From Paraburkholderia nodosa DSM 21604 (GTDB lineage: Bacteria; Pseudomonadota; Gammaproteobacteria; Burkholderiales; Burkholderiaceae), in contig NZ_JAFA01000010.1 of NCBI RefSeq assembly GCF_000519185.1, positions 210,785-274,784 on the forward strand: a DNA stretch of 64,000 nt, written 5' to 3'. This document shows positions 1 through 7,847 of the stretch, piece by piece. The position numbers were made by a program, and so were the translations under genes. The notes under the pieces are model-generated. The model ran no database searches and was not told where the DNA came from. It worked only from the letters and a program-made list of their open reading frames with translations. Position 1 is the stretch's first letter. Each line of letters begins with the position of its first letter.

Positions 1-286
1 GATCGCCGCGGTCAGGGAAGCGGGCCTGCGCGTGCCCGACGACATTTCCGTGATCGGCTTCGACGACATTCCCATGTCCGAGCAGTTTCATCCTGCCCTC
101 ACTACGATTCGCCAGCCGTTCCAGCAAATGGCGCGTTCGGCCGTCAATACACTGCTCGCGCAGATCGCCGGCATCGACGCCGCTTCGCAGCGCATCACGC
201 TGCCCGCCGAGCTGGTGGTGCGCGACTCGACCGGACCGATGCGAGCGCGGCACCGCCGCTCGCGTCACCAGATCGTTTCGACGTAA
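1..286 (+). CDS. LacI-family transcriptional regulator, C-terminal fragment (cut by window edge)
   Basis: The reading frame is open from base 2 and ends at the TAA at 284-286. It encodes about 94 residues of the C-terminal part of a LacI/GalR-type repressor. The motif VPDDISVIGFDD followed by LTTIRQP is the hallmark of the periplasmic-binding-protein-like effector domain near its C-terminal end, and LVVRDSTGP matches the usual end of these proteins. The DNA-binding half lies outside the window, so neither effector nor operator can be judged. Its last 22 bases overlap the 3' end of the convergent PIN-domain gene. The family call is firm; the start is unknown. Confidence 0.9.
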   Translation, partial: IAAVREAGLRVPDDISVIGFDDIPMSEQFHPALTTIRQPFQQMARSAVNTLLAQIAGIDAASQRITLPAELVVRDSTGPMRARHRRSRHQIVST

Positions 287-654
287 GTCGAGGCGCGCAC
301 CTTCGCATCGGAGGTCACGAGCGCGCCGCCGTGCGTGCGCGCGGTCGCGACGATCAGCCTCTGATGCGAAGTGAGCGCGGGCGGCAGCGTCGCCGCCCGG
401 AACGCAATTTCGGAATCGACCGGAATCAGGCGCACGCCATCCAGCTTCAGAAACGTCGAGAGCCAGCTACGGGCGTCCATGGTGAGCCCGAGGCTGCCGG
501 CCTTCACGAACTCCGCGATTTCGAGCGCGCTGATGGCCGAAATGAGGATCTCGCCGCCGTCGAGTTCACGGTCGATCGCATCGTGCGCGGCCTGACTCAG
601 CGCTTTCTGCCTGCCGAGCCAGCACACGAGCGCAAGCGTGTCGAGCGTGATCAT
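265..654 (-). CDS. PIN-domain toxin (VapC-like ribonuclease)
   Basis: This 129-residue protein is the size of a single PIN domain. It starts with the typical hydrophobic strand and first acidic residue (D5 in ITLDTLALV), has a second acid in SALEIAE (E45) and a fourth in VTSDAKV (D116). PIN proteins use such acids to bind Mg2+ and cleave RNA. The conserved third acid, usually in a DPADR-like motif before LIVATA, is replaced here (SHQRLIVATA, Q98), so activity could be weak or lost. The ATG overlaps the stop of the upstream antitoxin by one base (TAATG), which indicates translational coupling. It converges with the LacI fragment and overlaps it by 22 bases. Confidence 0.82.
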   Translation of the reverse strand: MITLDTLALVCWLGRQKALSQAAHDAIDRELDGGEILISAISALEIAEFVKAGSLGLTMDARSWLSTFLKLDGVRLIPVDSEIAFRAATLPPALTSHQRLIVATARTHGGALVTSDAKVRASTYVETIW

Positions 655-884
655 TACTCTTCCTGCTCGGCGGGAAGCGGTGCAAGCGCGTGCTTGAGGT
701 TGAAATGCGTGATCGACGCGCGCAGCAGCTCGAGCGGATTCTCCGTCTTGCTGCGATACGGCCGGATTTCAATGGTGGGTTGTCCCCGGTCCGTCACGAC
801 GACGGTTTCGCCCAGCGTTTCGACCTGGCGGAACAGCTCGCAGGCGCGGGACTTGAAAATGGCTTTGGATACTCGCTTTTCCAT
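654..884 (-). CDS. Phd/YefM-like antitoxin
   Basis: This 76-residue protein begins MEKRVSKAIFKSRACELFRQ. It then has a segment resembling the Phd/YefM fold (VVVTDRGQPTIEIRPY), the part that binds DNA and autoregulates. The C-terminal 30 residues are hydrophilic and would wrap the toxin. The ATG at 884 is preferred because GGTGGAGAG lies 8 bases upstream; an in-frame GTG at 896 has no such site. It is first in a two-gene operon with the PIN toxin, antitoxin first, the usual order. The expected role is to neutralise the toxin by direct binding and to repress the operon; both are family inference. Confidence 0.8.
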   Translation of the reverse strand: MEKRVSKAIFKSRACELFRQVETLGETVVVTDRGQPTIEIRPYRSKTENPLELLRASITHFNLKHALAPLPAEQEE

Positions 885-1063
885 GACGCTCTCCACCCAT
901 CAAAATTCTATCGGATTTTTATTGCATCGGGTCGTTGCGCATGCAACGAAATTCCTGCGCTTCGCGCCCCAATGACTCTTTATCGGCGTTGCCCAACGGT
1001 TTGCTACCTGAACTACGCTCCTGCAGCGGGGTATCCGGCACTCCCGCACGAACGGACTGCGGG

Positions 1064-1079
1064 TTTTTACCGGTAACAT
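1064..1079. promoter_or_regulatory. GntR/LacI-type operator-like palindrome
   Basis: The site reads TTTTTACCGGTAACAT with the perfect core TTACCGGTAA. It matches 14 of 16 positions of the E. coli gluconate repressor GntR operator ATGTTACCGGTAACAT, a LacI-family site with central CG. It lies about 180 bases upstream of the antitoxin gene and far from the sugar operon, so its target is unclear. Confidence 0.4.
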
Positions 1080-1330
1080 GTTTCGCCCGAATCCGCCCCG
1101 CGGCCCTTGCGCTTTCATATAATCGATCTGTCTGGTGAATACCCGTCAAGCAGCCCGAGTTGCGATCGAGCGACCCGCGTGGCACGACAACAGGGTGTGT
1201 TGCTTGCCGGCGGATATGCGCGAGTAGCGGTGTACGCTTCGCTTGCCGATACGGACGCTGCCGCAGGAAAGCGGAGCGTTGGGGGAGATGATTGCCCTTG
1301 CTGCAGACCGTCGATTAAGCAGAAACATAA

Positions 1331-1350
1331 TAACGTTACCCTTAACGTTA
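1331..1350. promoter_or_regulatory. Tandem TAACGTTA palindromes
   Basis: Two copies of the 8-bp palindrome TAACGTTA lie at 1331-1338 and 1343-1350, 12 bases centre to centre. The second extends to the 10-bp palindrome TTAACGTTAA. The central AACGTT is typical of LacI-family operators. A third copy is at 1511-1518. No gene starts nearby. Confidence 0.4.
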
Positions 1351-1510
1351 ATTCATGTTAAATGCCCCGTTCTGGCGCCGCCATGCGGGGTTTACCTGGG
1401 CTTGGCGATTTGACGCAGAGTCCGCGTAAACTCTGCCGGAACCCGGTCCAGCAAGGAAAGAGCGCCTGGCAGGCTGGCAACAGGGTACTGCAAAAAAGTA
1501 CCGTTCCGGC

Positions 1511-1518
1511 TAACGTTA
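1511..1518. promoter_or_regulatory. Third TAACGTTA palindrome
   Basis: This is a further exact copy of the palindrome found twice at 1331-1350, about 170 bases away. That spacing would allow looping by a tetrameric LacI-type repressor, but this is speculative. Confidence 0.35.
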
Positions 1519-1584
1519 AATGTGCGGTAAGAAAAGTCGTAACGCCCATTCGCGACACTCGTAATCATCCCTGCCCCCATATCG

Positions 1585-1803
1585 TCACATTCGCTGGTCC
1601 GGACAATCCGGCGACTTCGACGAAGGCTCCGCATCGAAATGGACGATGAACGCATGCAGCGGCTCGCGCCGTTTCTCCTGGCGGTTGCGTTGCGGCTCGT
1701 GTTTCCTGTCCATCACGTCGCGCGTTTCAGGGGGCATCGCGGCCTGCCCGGACGGCGCATTTGCAGCGGACGCGAATTCGCCCTTCGACCCTTTGTTCGC
1801 CAT
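1585..1803 (-). CDS. Possible small hydrophilic protein (unrecognised)
   Basis: This is a 72-residue, highly charged and polar frame with no membrane segment and no motif I recognise. The only support is position and a ribosome-binding-like GGGGAAGAG just upstream of the ATG. It lies 29 bases after the stop of the MalK-like ATPase, on the same strand, so it could be the last gene of that operon. Composition (many R, P, Q) also fits a chance frame in GC-rich DNA. Confidence 0.25.
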   Translation of the reverse strand: MANKGSKGEFASAANAPSGQAAMPPETRDVMDRKHEPQRNRQEKRREPLHAFIVHFDAEPSSKSPDCPDQRM

Positions 1804-1832
1804 GGCACTCTTCCCCTACGCAAACCGGCACG

Positions 1833-2963
1833 TCAAACGACGGCTCGAGCGTTTTCGCCCACTTCGGGGCGCTCGAACGCCACCGCCGCACCCTTCGCAT
1901 CGAACAGCGTGACCGCGGACGAGGCCACCGTGATGCCCACGCGCGCGCCCGGCTCGTATTGCGCGTCCTTCTTGTCGAGCTTGAGCGCAATAGCGTGCGC
2001 CATACCGTCGAGGCGTGCGTGCAGGATCGACACGTCGCCCAGGTGCTCGACCAGTTCGACGCGAGCGGCAATGCCTTCGTCCGCGAGGCCAATGCTCAGG
2101 TGCTCGGCGCGCACGCCCAGGGTCAATTCGCCGTTCAGTGCGCGATCCGGACGGCCCGACAACGCGATACGGTGGCTCGCACCCGCAAGCGCGAGAACGG
2201 TTTGCACGCCGTTTTGCGACACGACCGTGGCACTGAGCATGTTCATTTGCGGCGAGCCGATAAATCCGCCGACAAAGCGGTTCGTGGGCCGGTCGTACAG
2301 ATCGAGCGGCGCGCCCGTCTGCTCGATGTTCCCCTTGTTGAACACCACGATCTGCTCGCCGAGCGTCATCGCCTCGACCTGATCGTGCGTGACGTAAATC
2401 ATCGTCGTGCCCAGTTCGCGGTGCAGCTTCGCGAGTTCGATACGCATCTGCACGCGCAGCGCCGCATCGAGATTCGACAGCGGCTCGTCGAACAGAAACA
2501 CGCGCGGCTTGCGAACGATCGCGCGGCCAATCGCAACGCGCTGCCGCTGGCCGCCCGAGAGCGCCTTGGGCTTGCGCTCGAGCAGGTGCGTGATCTGCAG
2601 GATTTCGGCAGTGCGGCCCACGACCTCGCGCACTTCGCGCTTCGATTTGCCCGAGAGCTTCAGCGAAAAGCCCATGTTCTCCGCAACCGTCATATGCGGG
2701 TAGAGCGCGTAGCTCTGGAACACCATCGACACGCCGCGATCCACCGGCTGCAGATCGTTGACGCGTATGCCGTCGATCAGAATGTCGCCGCCGCTCACTT
2801 CCTCGAGCCCGGCGATCATGCGCAGCATGGTCGACTTGCCGCAACCCGACGGCCCGACGAATACCGTGAACTGTCCGTCGGGAATATGAAGATCGATGCC
2901 CTGAATGATCTGCGGACCTTCGCCATACGTCTTCACGACGTTGCGCAATACGAGTTCGCCCAT
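1833..2963 (-). CDS. Sugar ABC transporter ATP-binding protein (MalK/UgpC/MsmX-like)
   Basis: This 376-residue CUT1-type ATPase powers the permease pair encoded upstream in the same operon. It shows Walker A GPSGCGKST (37-45), Q-loop Q83, signature LSGGQ (135-139), Walker B FLFDE (156-160) and the H-loop H193. A C-terminal regulatory OB-fold region from about residue 240 is typical of MalK homologues (MSMX/UgpC length about 360-380). It is the last clear gene of the operon, 96 bases after the beta-glucosidase, and a 9-bp hairpin lies in that gap. The expected role is ATP hydrolysis coupled to import of a beta-glucoside or oligosaccharide. The substrate is inferred from the adjacent GH1 enzyme only. 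Confidence 0.93.
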   Translation of the reverse strand: MGELVLRNVVKTYGEGPQIIQGIDLHIPDGQFTVFVGPSGCGKSTMLRMIAGLEEVSGGDILIDGIRVNDLQPVDRGVSMVFQSYALYPHMTVAENMGFSLKLSGKSKREVREVVGRTAEILQITHLLERKPKALSGGQRQRVAIGRAIVRKPRVFLFDEPLSNLDAALRVQMRIELAKLHRELGTTMIYVTHDQVEAMTLGEQIVVFNKGNIEQTGAPLDLYDRPTNRFVGGFIGSPQMNMLSATVVSQNGVQTVLALAGASHRIALSGRPDRALNGELTLGVRAEHLSIGLADEGIAARVELVEHLGDVSILHARLDGMAHAIALKLDKKDAQYEPGARVGITVASSAVTLFDAKGAAVAFERPEVGENARAVV

Positions 2964-2996
2964 TGTTACGTCCTCCTTGGTGCTCTTGCTTGTCGT

Positions 2997-3034
2997 CCCG
3001 CGCGAGGTTGGCGTGTCTGCCCTCTTCGCGCGGG
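2997..3034 (-). other. Intercistronic hairpin between beta-glucosidase and ATPase genes
   Basis: This is a perfect 9-bp inverted repeat, CCCGCGCGA at 2997-3005 and TCGCGCGGG at 3026-3034, with a 20-base loop. It lies inside the minus-strand operon. There is no T-run, so it is more likely an mRNA processing or stability element, or partial attenuator, than a full terminator. Confidence 0.4.
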
Positions 3035-3059
3035 TTACGGTGCTGTCTGTGTGCCCGCG

Positions 3060-4397
3060 TTAGCGCGCGGCCTCGGCGGCGGCATGCTCCGCGATGACCT
3101 CGCTATACCAGTGCGCGCTGTCCTTCAGCGTGCGCTTCTGGGTCTCGTAGTCGACGTACACCATGCCGAAGCGCTTGTCGTAACCGCACGCCCATTCGAA
3201 ATTGTCCAGCATGCTCCATGCGAAATAGCCGGCCACGTCCACACCCTGTCGCGCGGCCTCGGACAGCGCGGCCAGGTGCAGATCGAGGAAGTGAATGCGG
3301 TCGGTGTCCTGCACGCGGCCGTTTTCGAGCACGTCTTTCGAGGCGCAGCCGTTCTCGGTGATGAAAATCGGCGGCAGCTTGTACTCGGCATTGAGCTTCG
3401 TGAGCAGCTCGGTCAGACCTTCCGGATAGACTTCCCAGTCCATGTCCGTAAAGCCGTGCACGCCCGGCGGACGCTTGTTGCCCGAAGCGCTCGCGAAAAT
3501 TCGCGTGTAGTAGTTGATGCCGAGGAAGTCGAGCGGCGTGCCGATGATGCCGAAGTCGCCCTCGCGAATCACCTCTTGCGGGCCGTTCGCGCCGTACCAT
3601 TGCAGCGCTTCGGCCGGATATTCGCCCTTGAAGATCGGGTCCATGTACCAGCGCACGAACTTCGCGTATTCGAGCGATGCGGCAGCGAGATCCTCGGGCG
3701 CGTCGGTCGCGCCGTGTGCCGGCGACTGGTTGAGCACGATGCCGAGCGGCGCCTTCACGCCATCGGCGCGCATGGCCTGAACGGCAAGGCCGTGCGAAAG
3801 CAGCAGATGATGCGCCACGTGTGCCGCCTTCTTCAGGTCGGCGTTGCCCGGTGCGAAGTAGCCCGTTGCGTTACCGAGCCATGCGGTACACCAGGGCTCG
3901 TTGTGCGTCGCGATCGAAGCCACGCGGTCGCCCAGCACGCTGCCGATCTTGCGGGCGTAGTCGGCGAAACGATAAGCCGTATCGCGGCTTTCCCAGCCGT
4001 TCTGCTCCGTTTGCAACGCTTGCGGCAAGTCCCAGTGATACAGCGTCGCGAACGGCTGGATGCCGCGCTCGAGCAAGCCGTCGACCAGACGCTCGTAGAA
4101 CGCGAGGCCCTTTTCGTTGTACGCGCCGCGACCATCCGGCTGCACGCGCGGCCACGCAATCGAAAAGCGATAGGCATTGACGCCCATTTGCGCCATCAGA
4201 TCGAGATCTTCTTCCAAACGATGGTAATGATCGCAGGCCACGTCGCCGCTCTCGCCTTTCACGACCTTGCCGGGCACGCGGCAGAACGTGTCCCAGATCG
4301 ACTCGCCACGACCGTCTTCACGGGCTGCGCCTTCGATCTGATACGAACTGGTGGCCACGCCCCAGACGAAGTCTTCCTTGAATCGAAACGTCGACAT
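3060..4397 (-). CDS. Beta-glucosidase, glycoside hydrolase family 1
   Basis: This 445-residue protein has the normal length for a cytoplasmic GH1 enzyme, and no signal peptide. The general acid/base lies in THNEPWC (E167) and the nucleophile in FITENG (E348). Other family signatures are WGVATSSYQIEG at the N-terminus, FSIAWPR (78-84) and the C-terminal substrate-binding region WSMLDNFEWACGY. It hydrolyses terminal beta-glucosidic bonds, for example of cellobiose or aryl glucosides, after uptake by the surrounding ABC transporter. It sits between the MalG-like permease and the ATPase genes, all on the minus strand, which ties the transporter to beta-glucosides. Beta-galactosidase or beta-fucosidase side activity is common in the family. 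Confidence 0.95.
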   Translation of the reverse strand: MSTFRFKEDFVWGVATSSYQIEGAAREDGRGESIWDTFCRVPGKVVKGESGDVACDHYHRLEEDLDLMAQMGVNAYRFSIAWPRVQPDGRGAYNEKGLAFYERLVDGLLERGIQPFATLYHWDLPQALQTEQNGWESRDTAYRFADYARKIGSVLGDRVASIATHNEPWCTAWLGNATGYFAPGNADLKKAAHVAHHLLLSHGLAVQAMRADGVKAPLGIVLNQSPAHGATDAPEDLAAASLEYAKFVRWYMDPIFKGEYPAEALQWYGANGPQEVIREGDFGIIGTPLDFLGINYYTRIFASASGNKRPPGVHGFTDMDWEVYPEGLTELLTKLNAEYKLPPIFITENGCASKDVLENGRVQDTDRIHFLDLHLAALSEAARQGVDVAGYFAWSMLDNFEWACGYDKRFGMVYVDYETQKRTLKDSAHWYSEVIAEHAAAEAAR

Positions 4398-4419
4398 AAC
4401 GATAGGTATCCTGATTAGT

Positions 4420-4447
4420 CGTGTCCGTTTTTGCGTGAAGGGACACG
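4420..4447 (-). other. Intercistronic hairpin between permease and beta-glucosidase genes
   Basis: CGTGTCC (4420-4426) and GGACACG (4441-4447) form a perfect 7-bp stem with a 14-base loop. It lies in the 68-base gap of the minus-strand operon. It is one of three hairpins placed between genes of this operon and may set differential expression. Confidence 0.35.
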
Positions 4448-4465
4448 AATTGAATGTAGAGAAAT

Positions 4466-5296
4466 TCAGGCCTTGACCGCGCCGGTCGTCAAACCGTCGA
4501 TCAAGCGCCGCGAGGTGAAAGCGAACAGCACCAGCAACGGCACCACGGCAACCGCAGAGCCCGCCATCACCGCGCCCCAGTCCGAATTGGTCGGGCTTTG
4601 CAAAATGCGCAGCGCGAGGGGCAGCGTGTACATCGAAGGCGAGCGCAGCACCACGAGCGCCGAGAGAAAGTTGTTCCAGGCCTGAATGAAGCTGATGAGA
4701 CCGAGCGTGCCCAGTGCCGGCCCGAGCAGCGGCAGCACGATGCTCCAGTAGATACGGAACTCGCCGCAGCCGTCGATGCGCGCCGCCTCGATCAGGTCGG
4801 ACGGAATGGCCGACGCGATGTACTGGCGCATGAGGAACACGCCGAGCGCGGCAGCCGCGCCGGGCACGTACAGCGCGCGTGGCTGATTGATCCAGCCGAG
4901 CAGGTTCATCGTCATGAAGGTCGGGATCATGCTGAGGAACGGTGGCACCAGCATGGCCGTGAGCGCAACGGCAAAGAGCGTTTTCTTGAAGCGGAACTCA
5001 TACATCGCAAACGCGTAACCGGCCATCGAGGTGACGAGCAGCGTCAGCACGGTCTGGATCGTGGCCGTGTAGAAACTCCAGCCCAGATTGCGCCAGAACG
5101 GGATGTGACGCATGAGCGACGCCATGTTGTCGAGAAACGCATTGCCGAACCACAGCGGCGGCGGCATCGAGAAAATCTCGGAACTCGTATGCGTGGCGAA
5201 GACGAACATGAACCAGAACGGCGAGAACATCAGCACCGCGCCCGCCAGCACGACGGCGTAACCCGTATAACGCGCCTTGTTTTTCGACAGTTTCAT
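4466..5296 (-). CDS. Sugar ABC transporter permease, MalG-like
   Basis: This 276-residue inner-membrane protein has about six membrane segments. The EAA loop is visible as EAARIDGCGEFRIYWSIVLP (about 187-206), the site that docks the ATPase, and the C-terminus LTTGAVKA is typical of MalG homologues. The ATG at 5296 is chosen because it overlaps the stop of the upstream permease by four bases (ATGA), a sign of coupled translation; a longer frame upstream lies entirely inside that gene. It pairs with the MalF-like subunit to form the transmembrane channel. Confidence 0.93.
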   Translation of the reverse strand: MKLSKNKARYTGYAVVLAGAVLMFSPFWFMFVFATHTSSEIFSMPPPLWFGNAFLDNMASLMRHIPFWRNLGWSFYTATIQTVLTLLVTSMAGYAFAMYEFRFKKTLFAVALTAMLVPPFLSMIPTFMTMNLLGWINQPRALYVPGAAAALGVFLMRQYIASAIPSDLIEAARIDGCGEFRIYWSIVLPLLGPALGTLGLISFIQAWNNFLSALVVLRSPSMYTLPLALRILQSPTNSDWGAVMAGSAVAVVPLLVLFAFTSRRLIDGLTTGAVKA

Positions 5297-6318
5297 CGCT
5301 GTGCCTCTTCTTTCATGCCGCTGCGGTGGAAAATGCGCGTGTTGAGCCACATCAGCGCGGAAATCGTGATAAAGAGCAGCCACGCGATCGAACTGGCCGT
5401 GCCGAAGTCGCCGTCGTGGAATGCCGTGCGATACATGTAGACAGCCGTCGTCAGGCCGGACTGGCTCGTCCCCATGCCTTCGTTCGGGAGAAGGATGAAG
5501 GGCTCTTCGAACAGTTGCAGCCCACCGATGATCGAAAGCGTGACCGCGAAGAAGATCATCGGCTTGAGAAGCGGAATCGTGATGCGCGTGAACTGTTGCC
5601 AGCCATTGGCGCCGTCAATGCGCGCCGCTTCGTAAATGTCCTTCGGAATGGTTTGCAGCGCGGACAGATAGAGCACCGTATTCCAGCCCACGTAGCGCCA
5701 GAACACGACGACGGAAACCGCCGGCTTCACGTTCGCCGGGTTATACAGCCACTCGATCGGTTTCGAAGGCACGATCCAGTGCAGCCCCGGAATCTTGCCG
5801 ATCTCGGCAATGGCGAGATTGATCATGCCGAAGTCGGTCGAATACAGCGACGAGAAGATCAGCGCGATTGCCACGCTCGACGTGATGAAGGGCAGAAAAT
5901 ACAGCCCGACCACGAAATTGCGCCAGCGGCGAAATGCGGTTTGCAGAAAGAACGCCAGCGGCAGCGCAATGAGGTGCTGCGGCACGCCGGACATGACCGC
6001 CATCGAAACCGTGTTGTAGAGCGATTTCCAGTACCACGGGTCAGTCAGCGTGAACGTAAAGTTCGACAGGCCCACCCACTTCATGCTCGCCAGTCCCGCT
6101 GTCGCGTCCCAGCTCTGGAACGAGAGATACAGCGAAAACAGCAGCGGAAAGGCCAGGAACACCGCGAACAGCAGGAAAAACGGTGCGAGAAACAGGTACG
6201 GCGCGATCTTGACCGGATTGAGCCGCGGTTTGCCACGAGCGTGGGCGAGCGGCGCGAGCGTATCGCGCACGAGCCCTTCCCGGGAGACCTGTTCAGTTGT
6301 GGGCAGAGGAGAGTTCAT
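5293..6318 (-). CDS. Sugar ABC transporter permease, MalF-like
   Basis: This 341-residue inner-membrane subunit has about six to seven hydrophobic segments. A cytoplasmic N-terminal tail of about 45 residues precedes the first segment (YLFLAPFFLLFAVFLAFPLL). The EAA loop reads EAARIDGANGWQQFTRITIP, the usual docking helix for the ATPase. It lies 106 bases downstream of the binding-protein gene, with a strong hairpin in between, and overlaps the MalG-like gene by four bases. It acts as a heterodimer with that protein. Confidence 0.93.
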   Translation of the reverse strand: MNSPLPTTEQVSREGLVRDTLAPLAHARGKPRLNPVKIAPYLFLAPFFLLFAVFLAFPLLFSLYLSFQSWDATAGLASMKWVGLSNFTFTLTDPWYWKSLYNTVSMAVMSGVPQHLIALPLAFFLQTAFRRWRNFVVGLYFLPFITSSVAIALIFSSLYSTDFGMINLAIAEIGKIPGLHWIVPSKPIEWLYNPANVKPAVSVVVFWRYVGWNTVLYLSALQTIPKDIYEAARIDGANGWQQFTRITIPLLKPMIFFAVTLSIIGGLQLFEEPFILLPNEGMGTSQSGLTTAVYMYRTAFHDGDFGTASSIAWLLFITISALMWLNTRIFHRSGMKEEAQR

Positions 6319-6338
6319 CGATAGTTCCGTCCATTCGG

Positions 6339-6367
6339 GCGTGGCCGGCCGGGGCGACCGGCCACGC
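6339..6367 (-). other. Strong intercistronic hairpin between binding-protein and permease genes
   Basis: This is a perfect 10-bp stem, GCGTGGCCGG (6339-6348) with CCGGCCACGC (6358-6367), and a 9-base loop. There is no T-run on the minus strand. In malE-malF-type operons such hairpins protect the binding-protein message and reduce read-through into permease genes. That role is inferred here from the position. Confidence 0.6.
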
Positions 6368-6424
6368 TGTTGCAGCGGGCTTCAAAGCGCGGCGATGCGT
6401 GCCGCGCCGTTTCATCAGAACCGC

Positions 6425-7672
6425 TTAACGGCGGATACGATGCGTGATCTCAGCCTGTGCTTCCTGCAGCGCCTGGTGGATGTCCTCGTTGCTGTCGACC
6501 ACCTTGTCGAGCGCCGAGTGGACCGCCTCTTCGGCAACCTGGTCATACTTGCTGCGCTGGATCGCCGGGATATGCGAGGCCGCATCGCGCCAGATCAGGC
6601 GAGCCTTCTCGTTGCCGAGGAACGCCACGGGCTGCGCGAAGAAGTCGTCGTGCTGCGCGGAAAGCAGCGCCGGGAAGGCGTCGATCGAGCGGAACGAAGC
6701 GAGCTGCTCGTCCGGGCGCGTCGTCAGGAACTTGATGAATTCCCACGACAGCTGCTTTTGCGTGGCCTTCACCGGAATCGACCAGAACGTGCCGCCGAAC
6801 GATGCATAAGCGCCGTCGGGCAGATTCGTTGCGCGCCACAGGCCCTTCGTATCCGGTGCGATCCACGACGAGAGGTGGCCGCCGAGCCATGCGCCCATCA
6901 TTTGCGTTGCAACCGTGCCGCGCTTGAAGCTTTCGGCCCACTCGTTCGACCACGGCGTGATCTTCGCGTCGAGACCGAGATCGCGCGCTTTCTTCGCCAG
7001 CTCGAATGCCTTCACGAAACGCGGCGACGTCACGACCGGATTGCCGGCCTTGTCGAAGTACACGCCGTCGCCTTCCTTCAGGTCGGCGCGAATATAGATG
7101 TCTTCGATATCGCGCGACGATGCCATCAGGTACGCGCCCGTCGCCTTCTTGATCTTCTGCCCGGCCGCGAGATACGACTCCCACGACTTGGTCAGGTCGG
7201 CTTCGGTCACGCCCGCCTTGTCGAGAATGTCCTTGCGGTAGAACAGCGTGCCCGGACCGATATCGCCCGGCATGCCCACAATCTGGCCGTCCTGCGTGGT
7301 CGCCTGCGCGAACGTGTAGTTGATGAACTGGCTCTTGTACTGACCGGCGTTATAAGGCGGCTTGGCCAGGTCTTCGAGACCGCCGCCCGCTGCAAAGCGG
7401 CCAATGAAGCCGACTTCGACGGCCATCACGTCGGGCAGATCCGAGCTCGTTGCGAGCGCGGTGGTCATGGCGTTGTGGTGATCGGCGATCGCAAGCGACG
7501 ACACCTTGATGTCGACGTCCGGATGCAGCTTCTTCCAGGCGGGAATCGCGTCCTTGATTTCCTGGTCGAGCTTCGGAAACACCGCGACATTCAGCGTGGT
7601 ATTGGCATGCGCAGCCACGGTAGCCAGGCTGAGCAAAACTGCAGCGGCAGTGCCTGAAAAACGGAAATTCAT
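6425..7672 (-). CDS. Sugar ABC transporter substrate-binding protein (CUT1 type)
   Basis: This 415-residue periplasmic protein starts with a Sec signal peptide (MNFRFSGTAAAVLLSLATVAAHA, cleavage near residue 23). It carries features of extracellular solute-binding family 1, such as the TLNVAVFPKLDQEIKDAIPAW start and the GTVATQMMGAWLGGHL hinge region. The ATG at 7672 is chosen because AGGAGA lies about 8 bases upstream; a longer frame would hide the signal peptide. It is the first gene of the beta-glucoside operon and captures the sugar in the periplasm. A perfect LacI-type operator lies 123 bases upstream, so the repressor encoded next to it is the likely regulator. Confidence 0.93.
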   Translation of the reverse strand: MNFRFSGTAAAVLLSLATVAAHANTTLNVAVFPKLDQEIKDAIPAWKKLHPDVDIKVSSLAIADHHNAMTTALATSSDLPDVMAVEVGFIGRFAAGGGLEDLAKPPYNAGQYKSQFINYTFAQATTQDGQIVGMPGDIGPGTLFYRKDILDKAGVTEADLTKSWESYLAAGQKIKKATGAYLMASSRDIEDIYIRADLKEGDGVYFDKAGNPVVTSPRFVKAFELAKKARDLGLDAKITPWSNEWAESFKRGTVATQMMGAWLGGHLSSWIAPDTKGLWRATNLPDGAYASFGGTFWSIPVKATQKQLSWEFIKFLTTRPDEQLASFRSIDAFPALLSAQHDDFFAQPVAFLGNEKARLIWRDAASHIPAIQRSKYDQVAEEAVHSALDKVVDSNEDIHQALQEAQAEITHRIRR

Positions 7673-7794
7673 TACATGTCTCCTGGTGAAACGTTTGTGA
7701 GTGACGTTCAATTGCTCCCCTGCTGCTACGAACTACTTCCCCTGTTGTATTGATTCGCAGTGCTTGACGCCCTGCTTTCCGCGCTTCCGGTGTT

Positions 7795-7808
7795 TGAAAG
7801 CGCTTTCA
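7795..7808. promoter_or_regulatory. Operator palindrome upstream of the beta-glucoside operon
   Basis: TGAAAGCGCTTTCA is a perfect 14-bp palindrome with the central CG of LacI-family sites. It lies between the lacI-type gene (stop at 7848) and the binding-protein gene (start 7672). An identical copy lies upstream of the lacI-type gene at 8962-8975. Confidence 0.75.
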
Positions 7809-7847
7809 CCGCAAAACTAAAAAAACGGCCCGATCTGGACGCGAACC

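Larger units (their letters stand above)
885..1832. other. Gene-poor intergenic stretch with LacI-type palindromes
   Basis: About 950 bases lie between the antitoxin and the MalK-like ATPase. The open frames here have composition unlike the neighbouring genes and no recognisable motif. The only weak coding candidate is the 72-codon minus-strand frame at 1585-1803. The stretch holds one GntR-like palindrome and three TAACGTTA palindromes, listed separately. A GC-rich imperfect inverted repeat near 1363-1392 could be a weak hairpin. Confidence 0.6.

Noticed and set aside
1761..4418. 885-codon plus-strand open frame over the sugar operon.
   Set aside because: It is the antisense shadow of the MalK-like and GH1 genes; the minus-strand proteins carry full catalytic motifs.
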